In this document: positions 53,452 to 61,763 of the stretch, piece after piece
Layout: each line of letters begins with the position of its first letter
Numbering within the stretch: position 1 is the stretch's first letter
Source: RGIG1681 sp964646345
GTDB taxonomy: Bacteria; Bacillota; Clostridia; Christensenellales; UBA1242
Assembly: GCA_964646345.1 (NCBI GenBank)
Contig: CAZYDU010000005.1
Coordinates: 37,040-101,039, forward strand
Reading direction: 5' to 3'
DNA length: 64,000 bases
Notes under the pieces: generated by a model
Told to the model about the DNA's origin: nothing
Database searches by the model: none
Seen by the model: the letters and a program-made list of their open reading frames with translations, nothing else
Translations under genes and position numbers: made by a program

Positions 53452-54363
53452 TTATTTTCCTTCAACAAGTTCAAGGGCATGAGCAATTTGCTCTTTAACA
53501 TAAGTTTTACCAGCTTTGTTGTAATCTCGTTGGTCAAAGTGTTCTGGGTGCAAGGTTAAATCTTCTCGAACCCCTGCTGTGTGAGCAAGTCTAAGGTCAG
53601 TATCCATATTAATCTTACAAATTGCAGTCTTGCTCATTTTTTTGATGTCAGATTCACTAATACCTTGACTCTTTTTGATTTCACCGCCATATTTAAGGAT
53701 AAGTTCAACCCATTTTGCTGGAACGGTTGATGAGCCGTGTGCAACTAGTGGAATGTTTGGTATTGCTTTGTGTACGTTTTCAATTACACCATATTGAATA
53801 ACTGGTGTCGAAATAGATTTATTCACACCATGAGCAGTTCCAATCGAAATTGCCAAACTATCAACGTTGGTTTTTTCAACAAAATCTTTTGCTTCATCAG
53901 GGTCTGTGAAACTTTCGGTGTCGCTGTGAATCATATCTTCAGTTCCAATGATTTTCCCGAGCTCTGATTCAACGGTAACATTTCTTGCATGAGCATATTC
54001 TACAACTTGTTTTGTAACTGCAACATTTTCTTCGTAAGGCAAGCTACTGCCGTCAATCATAACACTTGTAAAACCTGCATCAATCGCTTGTTTGCAAGCT
54101 TCAAAACTTTTGCCGTGGTCAAGATGCAAACAAATATCGTTGTTATACTTTTTGCTTGCGGTCTCAACGATTGCTTTGATGTAGTCGTAACCAGCATACT
54201 TTCCAGCGCCTTCCGAGACGGAAATTATAACAGGTAAGTTTTTTTCGCCAGCAACTTCGGCAACTGCCTGAGCTGACTCCATATTGCAAATATTAAATGC
54301 AGGGATAGCATAACCACCCTTTAGTGCATTTTCTAACATTTTCTTTGAATTAACTAAAGCCAT
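53452..54363 (-). CDS. fba: Class II fructose-bisphosphate aldolase
   Basis: 303 residues. FNICNMESAQAV near residue 20, zinc-binding HLDHG (about 78-82), VESELGKIIG with catalytic residues, SIGTAHGVN and LVAHGSS (zinc ligands), then KINMDTDLR. Cleaves fructose-1,6-bisphosphate in glycolysis. Tagatose-bisphosphate aldolase is a close alternative; glycolytic role fits with gap nearby. Confidence 0.93.
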   Translation of the reverse strand: MALVNSKKMLENALKGGYAIPAFNICNMESAQAVAEVAGEKNLPVIISVSEGAGKYAGYDYIKAIVETASKKYNNDICLHLDHGKSFEACKQAIDAGFTSVMIDGSSLPYEENVAVTKQVVEYAHARNVTVESELGKIIGTEDMIHSDTESFTDPDEAKDFVEKTNVDSLAISIGTAHGVNKSISTPVIQYGVIENVHKAIPNIPLVAHGSSTVPAKWVELILKYGGEIKKSQGISESDIKKMSKTAICKINMDTDLRLAHTAGVREDLTLHPEHFDQRDYNKAGKTYVKEQIAHALELVEGK

Positions 54364-54451
54364 AATAAATTACTTCCTTTTTATTTGATATTTTTATTAT
54401 AGTTTCTGACTTATTTTTTGTAAACTAAATAAAACAAAATTAAAAATAAAG

Positions 54452-54480
54452 TTGACGAATAAAGATTATGGTGCTATCAT
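54452..54480 (+). promoter_or_regulatory. Promoter of the protease-toxin operon
   Basis: TTGACG (54452-54457), 17-bp spacer, TATCAT (54475-54480). The expected start is 54487, one base before ATG 54488, so the message is effectively leaderless. The TTG here is thus a -35 box and not a start codon. Confidence 0.6.
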
Positions 54481-54487
54481 GTGCACA

Positions 54488-55213
54488 ATGGAAAGAATAA
54501 GTAAAAATAACTTGTTATTCAACATGGTTGTTGGTTTTGTACTTCTTGCAAGCACGATTTTTAGTTTCGTGCTTTTTTTGTGTCAAAATAAAAATCTAAG
54601 CCAGGAAGAAATTTATTCAGATAGTATGCTTAGTGTTGTTGAGCTTAAAGCGGAAACAGAAAGTGTTGGTGAAAGTTTTGGCTCGGCGGTGTTTGTAAAG
54701 AATGACGGAACACTTGTAACCAATGCACATGTTGTGACATTTACGGAAGGCAGTGAAACCAAATCTTTTGATAACATTTCAATTAGATTTGTATTTGAAA
54801 ACGATTACAGAGCTGTTACTCTTGTTAAGTTTGACAGCGACCTTGACATAGCAGTTTTAAAGCTAAATAACACAGATTGCAAGTTTAAGGCAATGAAAAT
54901 TGCGAATTCTTCTAAAATTAAAACTGGCAATACCGTTTATGCGGTGGGAAACTTGAATAATGTTGGCATATCCTTAACAAAGGGGCTTGTTTCAAATAAA
55001 AGTTTGAATGTTGAATATAGTGGAAAAACAAGAAATGTTATTCAATGCGACTTGGTTATTGCTGAAGGCAATAGCGGTGGTGCGTTAATAAACCAAAAGG
55101 GCGAATTTTTGGGACTTACAACCTTTAGGCTGAAAGATAGCGAAGGTAAAAATGTCATTTATGGTATCTGCTACTGCGTTCCTGCAAACAAAGTAGTTGA
55201 ATATATAAAATAA
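54488..55213 (+). CDS. Membrane-anchored trypsin-like serine protease
   Basis: 241 residues. One N-terminal membrane segment (about 11-32) followed by an S1C/HtrA-type protease domain. The catalytic triad is His81 (TNAHVV), Asp120 (SDLDIAV) and Ser196 (EGNSGGAL). No PDZ domain, unlike DegP/HtrA. The protease domain would lie outside the membrane. The toxin-like gene starts 21 nt downstream in the same operon, so it may process or release that secreted protein (inference). Confidence 0.9.
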   Translation: MERISKNNLLFNMVVGFVLLASTIFSFVLFLCQNKNLSQEEIYSDSMLSVVELKAETESVGESFGSAVFVKNDGTLVTNAHVVTFTEGSETKSFDNISIRFVFENDYRAVTLVKFDSDLDIAVLKLNNTDCKFKAMKIANSSKIKTGNTVYAVGNLNNVGISLTKGLVSNKSLNVEYSGKTRNVIQCDLVIAEGNSGGALINQKGEFLGLTTFRLKDSEGKNVIYGICYCVPANKVVEYIK

Positions 55214-55233
55214 AATGTAAGGAGAGAAAGAAA

Positions 55234-56364
55234 GTGAAGAAGAAAATTCTAAATGCTATTTCAACAATTGCAATGGCGCTACTAATGTTCATGCTTCCAG
55301 TATTTTCGACTTTGGACTGCTCAATAAATAGCAGAAGACAAGAAGAAGTAACTGCACAAACAAGAACAGTTAGTGCTGACAATTCAATGATTGACTATGA
55401 AAGCATATTTAATGAGTATGACGATGTAAACTTAACACAAGAAGGCTCATTAACCACTTTCGAAGGTAATCAAACGTTAAAACTAGATGAACTTGAGCTA
55501 GAAGACGAAGAGCTAGACGATGAGACATTAGAAAAACTGCAAGGCGAAGAAGTTACGATAAGGTACAAATATACCTTTGATTACGTAACAGACAAAGTAA
55601 CCTTAACAGCGGTAATGGTAGAGACAACGAGTGAAGGCGAGCTTAACGAAATAATTGTGGATACCATAGAAGGCAAAGCATTTATAAACGAAGCAGGCGA
55701 AATAGATGCAGAACTTGACCTTGACGGCGAAACAATCTTGTTAAGTGAACTTCAAGACCTTGGCGTTGTAGACAACTGCGGTTGGTTTAAGAAACTCTGG
55801 AAAAAAGTTGTTGTTGCGGTGGTAGCTGTGGTTGTAGTAGCAGCAGTGGCATCGGCAGTAGTTGCTACTTGTGGAGCTGGATTAGGAGCATGTATTGCCG
55901 CAGGAGCAATTGCTGGTGGTGTAACTGGAGCCATTTCCGGTGGTTTAATTTCTTATTCAGAATATGGCAAACTTGATTGGAGATGGATTGTTGGTGGAGC
56001 CGTAATAGGCGGTGTAATTGGTGCTGTAGTTGGCTGGGGTGTTGGTGGAGCGGTTATGAAAACTCCTACTGCAAAAACCAATCGTCTTATAAAAGCTGCT
56101 AAAAATGGCGATTTAAAGTTTAGTAAAACAGTTAACAATTATTATGTTTCTGGAGAGCGACCTTATTGTAATTCAAATCAGTTAGTTGAAGAAATTATGA
56201 AATCAAAAAATCCGATCCAGGATCCTAGAAGTGCAACTGGTTTAAAATGGGAAGTTGAAGGTGTTATGCACACAAATGGTATGAAAGAACCTATTAAAGG
56301 TGTGTGGGAACTTGTCGTTGATACAAAGACTGAGACGGTTTGGCATCTTTTATTTAGGACATAA
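55234..56364 (+). CDS. Secreted polymorphic-toxin-like protein
   Basis: 376 residues; GTG start after AAGGAGAG. Sec signal (1-26: KKK then a hydrophobic stretch), acidic N-terminal region (about 45-110), a segment identical to the orphan copy at 56938 (about 113-184, ending DNCGW), a Gly/Ala/Val-rich hydrophobic region (about 188-275) as found before toxin tips, and a unique C-terminal domain (about 295-376) ending WELVVD..T.TVWHLLFR. This layout, a shared leader and variable tip followed by a small gene, is that of polymorphic toxins. The toxic activity is not assigned. Confidence 0.75.
   Translation: MKKKILNAISTIAMALLMFMLPVFSTLDCSINSRRQEEVTAQTRTVSADNSMIDYESIFNEYDDVNLTQEGSLTTFEGNQTLKLDELELEDEELDDETLEKLQGEEVTIRYKYTFDYVTDKVTLTAVMVETTSEGELNEIIVDTIEGKAFINEAGEIDAELDLDGETILLSELQDLGVVDNCGWFKKLWKKVVVAVVAVVVVAAVASAVVATCGAGLGACIAAGAIAGGVTGAISGGLISYSEYGKLDWRWIVGGAVIGGVIGAVVGWGVGGAVMKTPTAKTNRLIKAAKNGDLKFSKTVNNYYVSGERPYCNSNQLVEEIMKSKNPIQDPRSATGLKWEVEGVMHTNGMKEPIKGVWELVVDTKTETVWHLLFRT
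55569..55787 (+). repeat. 219-bp segment shared with the orphan cassette (copy 1)
   Basis: Matches 56938-57156 at a constant offset of 1369 bp with a single difference (A at 55620, G at 56989). It encodes the linker between N-terminal region and hydrophobic region of the toxin-like protein. Confidence 0.97.
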
Positions 56365-56372
56365 GGAGAATT

Positions 56373-56870
56373 ATGAAAAATATAAATTTTTATTTTGATA
56401 ATCAAGAGACATCAATAAAGGATGTCTATAATGAGATTGAAGTGAAATTGGATAATGAAAGTTATTCTATATTCAGTGTTAAAGGTGGGGGGAATTGTTG
56501 TTTAATTTCCAACAGCGGAATTGAAATTTTTTTCGACAATGAAACAAAAAGAATTGGCGGGCTTGGCGGTTATATTGGTAAAATACAAAATTTTGGTCAA
56601 GTTTTAACAAATAAACCCAATGATAATGGGATTTTATGTGTTAAGAACGAAGATGATTTTGTTCCAAATATTGCTTATTCTTTTAATTTTAATAGTGATA
56701 TTATCTATGATAAAGTAAATCATATTTTATTATTCGGTAAGTATGATGATAATGTTCCAGTTTATAAATTTCTAAAAAATGCTTATGTTCAGCTCGGTAA
56801 TGATGGTGCACTCTCTGCAATTTTTATCGATGATATTTACCTACAATCAGAAAAGGAAATAGAAAAGTAA
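56373..56870 (+). CDS. Probable immunity protein for the 55234-56364 toxin
   Basis: 165 residues, acidic, Asn/Asp-rich, strand-rich, with no signal peptide or membrane segment, so cytoplasmic. AAGGAG precedes ATG and the gene begins 8 nt after the toxin gene. Position, size and acidity fit an immunity protein. Family not recognised; function inferred from context. Confidence 0.65.
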   Translation: MKNINFYFDNQETSIKDVYNEIEVKLDNESYSIFSVKGGGNCCLISNSGIEIFFDNETKRIGGLGGYIGKIQNFGQVLTNKPNDNGILCVKNEDDFVPNIAYSFNFNSDIIYDKVNHILLFGKYDDNVPVYKFLKNAYVQLGNDGALSAIFIDDIYLQSEKEIEK

Positions 56871-56937
56871 AAATTTATTTAATTTACGAATAAATTTAAG
56901 GTGCTTACTGATACAAGTAAATAATTTGTTCATAGTT

Positions 56938-57156
56938 ATATACCTTTGATTACGTAACAGACAAAGTAACCTTAACAGCGGTAATGGTGGAGACAACGAG
57001 TGAAGGCGAGCTTAACGAAATAATTGTGGATACCATAGAAGGCAAAGCATTTATAAACGAAGCAGGCGAAATAGATGCAGAACTTGACCTTGACGGCGAA
57101 ACAATCTTGTTAAGTGAACTTCAAGACCTTGGCGTTGTAGACAACTGCGGTTGGTT
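56938..57156 (+). repeat. 219-bp segment shared with the active toxin gene (copy 2)
   Basis: Copy 2 of the segment at 55569-55787 (one mismatch). The matching frame is closed on its 5' side by TAG at 56933-56935, so the signal peptide and N-terminal region are missing here. Confidence 0.97.
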
Positions 57157-57765
57157 GAAAAACGCTTGGAAAAAAGTAAAAAAAGCGGTTAAAAAAGTAA
57201 CGCAGACAGCGATAGGTGTGGTTGGAGCAGTTGCTACAGTAGTTGTTCCGGCAGCAATAGGTGTTGCATGTGCGGTTACTGGCGTGGGGCTTATAGCAAC
57301 TGTTGCAATAGGAGCAGCTACAGGTGCAACAATAGCGGCGTCCACTGCTGCGGCTTCGACGGCGCAACAAGACGGAAAAGTTGATTGGGAAACAGTTGGT
57401 GTTTGTGCCGGTGTCGGAGCGGTAGTAGGAGCAGTAGTTTCAGGCGTATCTTATGGAATAACTAAGCTAGTGCAAGGTGCAAATGCTGCAAAAAAACTTG
57501 GGGAAACAAGGATACGTTGAACGATTATTTCAATAGACATGGAAAAGATTTTGGATGTAAAAATGAAACTGAGTATGCGCAAAAAGCCAATGATTTTTAT
57601 AAGAATAGAAATAATTACCAAATTAAAACCGATAGTAGTGGTGTAACTAGAGTATATGATAGTTCTACAAATACATTTGGATCATATAATCCCGATGGAA
57701 CGACAAAAACATTTTTTAAACCATCGGGTGGTCAAAATTATTTTAATGGTCAACCAGGGGTGTAA
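56938..57765 (+). pseudogene. Orphan toxin cassette: truncated leader, hydrophobic region, frameshifted C-terminal toxin domain
   Basis: Frame A (matching the active toxin) runs to TGA 57518-57520 and carries the shared linker, then a different basic/hydrophobic region (GW followed by KNAWKKVKKAVKK, then Gly/Ala-rich helices). A second frame encodes a toxin-like domain (57517-57765) with DYFNRHGKDFG, a YDSSTNTFG segment and DGTTKTFFKP, resembling the H..KHG..FG...YD..TN.FG...DGT..T.F tip of CDI and polymorphic toxins. One extra base in the GGGG run at 57500-57503 would fuse the two frames. Without start, ribosome binding site or signal peptide it cannot be expressed as a secreted toxin; it is a silent or decayed tip. 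Confidence 0.75.
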
Positions 57766-57770
57766 GAATA

Positions 57771-58061
57771 ATGAAAAATAATGAAAAAAGATATACCTGT
57801 CCAGTGTGTGGGTATAATGAATTATAAAATGAGTTGTATGATAAAGATGGTTTTGGCACATTTGAAATTTGTGTATGCTGTGGTTTTGAGTTTGGAAATG
57901 ATGATTTTCCAGATAAAGAAAAAGCATTTATTGATTATAGAAAACGATGGATAGAAAATGGTTATCAATGGTTTTCTAAATCAACCAAAAAACCAAAACA
58001 TTGGAATGGAAAGGCTCAAGTTGAAGATTATTTAAGCTCGCTAAATAAAACTCAAGAATAA
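57771..58061 (+). pseudogene. Interrupted immunity-type gene of the orphan cassette
   Basis: ATG 57771 starts a frame with CPVCGY, then in-frame TAA at 57825-57827 (codon 19), after which the same frame runs to 58061 with ICVCCGFEFGNDD and KRWIENGYQWFSKS. The two CxxC pairs and the CCGFEFG.DD core are typical of a small zinc-ribbon-like protein often found beside polymorphic toxins. A single G-to-T change (GAA to TAA) would explain the stop. Likely dead. Confidence 0.7.
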
Positions 58062-58201
58062 AGCAACAAAAACATAATTACTGATACAGCAAGGGTGTAT
58101 TTTTATACGAATTTGTGTAAAGGTGTAATCAATTATTTGCATTATTTTTGTGATTAGTATATATTAAAAATGTAAATTATTACAAAAAGGAGATTTATTT
58201 T

Positions 58202-59236
58202 ATGGCAAATATTAAAGTTGCAATTAACGGATTTGGAAGAATTGGTAGACTTGCTTTCAGGCAAATGTTTGGAGCAAAAGGTTATGAAATTGTTGCTATC
58301 AACGATTTAACTAGTCCAAAAATGCTTGCGCATTTATTAAAGTATGATTCAGCTCAAAGACCTTATGCTTTGGCTAGCAAGGTTACATCATCGGAAGAAG
58401 GCGATGCTGAAGGTTGGATTGCTGTTGATGGACACAAAATCAGAATTTATGCTGAAAAAGATGCAAACAACTGTCCTTGGGGAAAACTTGGTGTAGATGT
58501 TGTTTTGGAATGCACAGGTTTCTATTGCTCAAAAGAAAAATCTATGGCACATATCAATGCTGGTGCTAAAAAGGTTATTATTTCTGCTCCAGCCGGCAAG
58601 GACTTGCCAACAGTTGTTTATTCAGTAAATGAAAAAACAATCAAAAAGACTGATAATATCATTTCGGCTGCAAGTTGCACAACCAACTGCTTAGCTCCAA
58701 TGGCAAAAGCTTTAAACGACAAATATCCAATTTTATCAGGTATCATGACAACTGTTCATGCTTATACAGGCGACCAAATGATTTTGGACGGCCCACATAG
58801 AAAAGGTGATTTGAGAAGGGCAAGAGCTGCTGCAGTTAACATTGTTCCAAACTCAACAGGTGCTGCAAAAGCTATTGGTTTGGTTATTCCAGAACTTGAT
58901 GGAAAACTCATTGGTTCTGCTCAACGTGTTCCAGTTCCAACTGGTTCAACAACAATCCTTATTGCTGTTGTTGCCGGCAAAGATATCACAGTTGAATCAA
59001 TCAATGCTGCAATGAAAGCACAAGAATCAGAATCATTTGGTTACAACACAGACCCAATCGTATCTTGTGATATTATTGGAAGCACCTATGGTTCAATCTT
59101 TGATGCAACTCAAACAATGGTTACAAAAATTGCTGATGGATTATATCAAGTTCAAGTTGTTGCTTGGTATGATAATGAAAATTCTTACACATCACAAATG
59201 GTTAGAACTATTAAATATTTTGCTGAACTCAAATAA
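58202..59236 (+). CDS. gap: Glyceraldehyde-3-phosphate dehydrogenase
   Basis: 344 residues. NGFGRIGRLAFR (9-20) binds NAD; the catalytic cysteine lies in SAASCTTNCLAP (about residue 158); HAYTGDQMILDGPHR and RRARAAAVNIVP follow; C-terminal AWYDNENSYTSQMVR. Oxidises GAP to 1,3-bisphosphoglycerate. AAAAGGAG precedes ATG. Monocistronic with a terminator. Confidence 0.97.
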   Translation: MANIKVAINGFGRIGRLAFRQMFGAKGYEIVAINDLTSPKMLAHLLKYDSAQRPYALASKVTSSEEGDAEGWIAVDGHKIRIYAEKDANNCPWGKLGVDVVLECTGFYCSKEKSMAHINAGAKKVIISAPAGKDLPTVVYSVNEKTIKKTDNIISAASCTTNCLAPMAKALNDKYPILSGIMTTVHAYTGDQMILDGPHRKGDLRRARAAAVNIVPNSTGAAKAIGLVIPELDGKLIGSAQRVPVPTGSTTILIAVVAGKDITVESINAAMKAQESESFGYNTDPIVSCDIIGSTYGSIFDATQTMVTKIADGLYQVQVVAWYDNENSYTSQMVRTIKYFAELK

Positions 59237-59251
59237 ATTTAAATATAAATT

Positions 59252-59280
59252 AAGCAGTCGGGTTAACCGATTGCTTTTTA
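59252..59280 (+). terminator. Intrinsic terminator after gap
   Basis: AAGCAGTCGG-GTTAA-CCGATTGCTT stem (one G-U pair) and T-run. Confidence 0.8.
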
Positions 59281-59378
59281 TTTTGCCGTTTTATAACTCA
59301 TAAATGGTTAAAATAATGGACTTTTGAAAACTATTGTGTTATATTTATTTTGACAAATAATAAAGGTTTGGTGAAAAT

Positions 59379-60611
59379 ATGAAACAATGCCCAAGATGTG
59401 CTTCAGAAATTGGTGTTAAGGACAAGGTTTGTCCTAGATGTGGCTTGCCCGTTTCAAAAATGGGGGAAGCTGAAGAAGTGCTTGCTGAAGAATTAGCAAA
59501 ACAGGCTGAAAATAAACAATTAAATAAAGCTCAAAAACTTGAAAAGAAACGTTTAGCGAAACAAGCAAAAAAAGAAGCAAAACGTCAAAGAAAACTTGAG
59601 TCAAAAATGAGTTCGACTGATTTTAGTAAATTTGCATCAAATTTAGAAAAAAACGATGAAACGGACTTTGTGCCAAAGAAGAAAAAGAAAGGTGAAGGAT
59701 TTAAGTTTGAAGTTGACGAGAACGGCGAATTAAATATTGATACAAAAGATGTTGAAATTATCGGCGAAGAAGTATCAAAAGCTTATGATGAGAGACGCAA
59801 ACAAACCTATTCTGTTAAAAAGGCTAGGGGAGATTACAGACAACCAAAAGTTAAATGGTGGGAAATTTACAAACTTGCTGACCGTTCATTTGCAAGACGT
59901 AAGATTAAAAAAGAAGTATCTAAAGCGGGTAAGGTTAAACCTGACTTTGTCAGCAAGCCAAAACTTTTGATTTTAGCGATTCTATTTGGTTGGTGTGGTG
60001 TTCACAACTTTTATGCTAGAAATAAAACGAAAGGCTTTGTATCTTTATCGTTTTTTGTAGTTTCAGTTCTTGGAATGGCATTAAATGATGTTCCATTTTT
60101 CAAAATGTTTGAATTATGGATTATTGGATTCTCTGGTTTTGTTGTCTTACTAATATGGATTAGTGATATTATTAATATCATGTTCAATAAGTTTCAATAC
60201 AGAGTGCAAAGAGACAAATTTATTGCATCTCTTAATATTGAAACTCGTGCAAAACTTGGCGAAAAATATATTGACCTTGAGTTATTACACAAACCATGGT
60301 GGGTAAGATTTAAAGTTTGGTGTGAAAAGAAAAAAAGAAATTATCATGAGTGGCGTCAAGAGAGACGTCAAGCTTTAATAGAAAAAGAAAAAGCAAAACT
60401 TGAAAAACAAGAACAGCAAGAAAAGATTGATGAAGAAATTGCTTTAGCGGAAGAAAAAGAATTAGAGAAAATTAAAAAAGAAAAAGATGAAGCTAAAGAA
60501 ATTGAAAACACAGAAAAAGAAACTCAAACAAAAGAAGCGGAAAAAACAAAAAATATTCCGCAAAAAAAGAAAGCGAAAATCACAATAAATAAGAATACAA
60601 AAAAGAAGTAA
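59379..60611 (+). CDS. Zinc-ribbon, TM2-domain protein with long charged coiled coils
   Basis: 410 residues. N-terminal zinc ribbon CPRC...CPRCG (4-24), basic coiled coil (about 30-75), linker, TM2-type membrane part (about 185-270; FGWCGVHNFY turn, two or three helices), and a Glu/Lys coiled-coil tail (about 320-410) ending in Lys. Related in plan to 25991-26410, but far longer. mnmA starts 3 nt after the stop. Function unknown. Confidence 0.8.
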   Translation: MKQCPRCASEIGVKDKVCPRCGLPVSKMGEAEEVLAEELAKQAENKQLNKAQKLEKKRLAKQAKKEAKRQRKLESKMSSTDFSKFASNLEKNDETDFVPKKKKKGEGFKFEVDENGELNIDTKDVEIIGEEVSKAYDERRKQTYSVKKARGDYRQPKVKWWEIYKLADRSFARRKIKKEVSKAGKVKPDFVSKPKLLILAILFGWCGVHNFYARNKTKGFVSLSFFVVSVLGMALNDVPFFKMFELWIIGFSGFVVLLIWISDIINIMFNKFQYRVQRDKFIASLNIETRAKLGEKYIDLELLHKPWWVRFKVWCEKKKRNYHEWRQERRQALIEKEKAKLEKQEQQEKIDEEIALAEEKELEKIKKEKDEAKEIENTEKETQTKEAEKTKNIPQKKKAKITINKNTKKK

Positions 60612-60614
60612 AAT

Positions 60615-61709
60615 ATGAGAGAAAATATGGGTAATGGTAAGAAAGTTGTTGTTGGAATGAGTGGCGGTGTTGATTCTTCCGTAACTGCCTATATTTTAAA
60701 ACAACAAGGATTTGATGTTGTTGGTCTTCACATGAAGTCGTCTAATAGTGAAACGTCTGCCGATGATGAAGCAAATGCAAGAAAAATTTGCGAAAAACTC
60801 GGCATAGAGTTTGTAGTGATTGATTATGAAGATGAAATGCAACAAGTTATTGATTATTTTATAACGGAATACAAAAATGGAAAAACTCCAAACCCATGTG
60901 TGCTTTGTAATAAAAATGTAAAATTTAAACCGTTTATTGACTATGCTGAAAAAATCGGTGCAGATTTTTTTGCAACAGGGCATTATGCTCAAATTGAACA
61001 TAATGGGAATGAACATATTTTGTATTCAGCAGAAGATGTTTCTAAAGACCAAAGCTATTTTTTAAATCAACTATCTCAAAAACAATTATCAAAAGTATTG
61101 TTTCCACTTGGAAAACTCACAAAAACAGAAGTGCGGGAAATAGCTGATAAAATTGGTTTTGAAAATGCACATAGAAAAGATAGTTACGATGTTTGTTTTT
61201 TAGGTAACCAAAAATTTAAAGATTATATCTCAAAGGTTATTCCTGAGAAGAATGGGGATATAGTGGACTTTGAAACAGGTAATGTGATTGGTAAGCATAC
61301 GGGACTTTCAAAATATACTATTGGTCAACGTAAAGGTCTTGGCATTGGTGGCGGATTTGGAAAAACACTTGATGCTTGGTTTGTGTCGAGTAAAGATGTG
61401 AATAAAAATATCTTATATGTCCAGCAAGGCAGTGGCGAAGCATTGCTATCAAATGTTATCAATGTTTCTAATTTTAATTGGATTCCGCAAAAACCTGCAT
61501 CAGATTTTGAGAGTCTAGCGAAATTTAGATATCGCCAACAACCACAAGAAGTGTTTGTGAAACTAGATGGCGAAGACGTTGTGATTTATTCAAAGCAAAA
61601 GCAAAGAGCAATTACTCCTGGACAGTTCGCAGTTCTTTACAAAAATGAAAATGGCAAGTTATTGTGTTTGGGTGGTGGAAAGATAGAATCATCTAGCACA
61701 ATTTCTTAA
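60615..61709 (+). CDS. mnmA: tRNA 2-thiouridylase MnmA
   Basis: 364 residues. PP-loop VGMSGGVDSSV (about 13-23), catalytic cysteine pair in NPCVLCNK (about 98-105) and DVCFLG (about 198), GQRKGLGIGGG, and a C-terminal beta domain. Makes s2U34 in Glu, Gln and Lys tRNAs with IscS-type sulfur relay. ATG 60615 and ATG 60627 are both possible. Confidence 0.95.
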   Translation: MRENMGNGKKVVVGMSGGVDSSVTAYILKQQGFDVVGLHMKSSNSETSADDEANARKICEKLGIEFVVIDYEDEMQQVIDYFITEYKNGKTPNPCVLCNKNVKFKPFIDYAEKIGADFFATGHYAQIEHNGNEHILYSAEDVSKDQSYFLNQLSQKQLSKVLFPLGKLTKTEVREIADKIGFENAHRKDSYDVCFLGNQKFKDYISKVIPEKNGDIVDFETGNVIGKHTGLSKYTIGQRKGLGIGGGFGKTLDAWFVSSKDVNKNILYVQQGSGEALLSNVINVSNFNWIPQKPASDFESLAKFRYRQQPQEVFVKLDGEDVVIYSKQKQRAITPGQFAVLYKNENGKLLCLGGGKIESSSTIS

Positions 61710-61763
61710 TTTATAATAAGGATAATATATTATATAATATATACTATATTAATAGGTACAAAA

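Noticed and set aside
54452..54487. TTG start for the serine protease
   Set aside because: This TTG is the -35 box of a well-formed promoter; ATG 54488 fits the predicted transcript start.
57825..57827. Recoding of TAA as an amino acid
   Set aside because: All other genes use TAA as stop, and no signal supports readthrough; a nonsense mutation is simpler.
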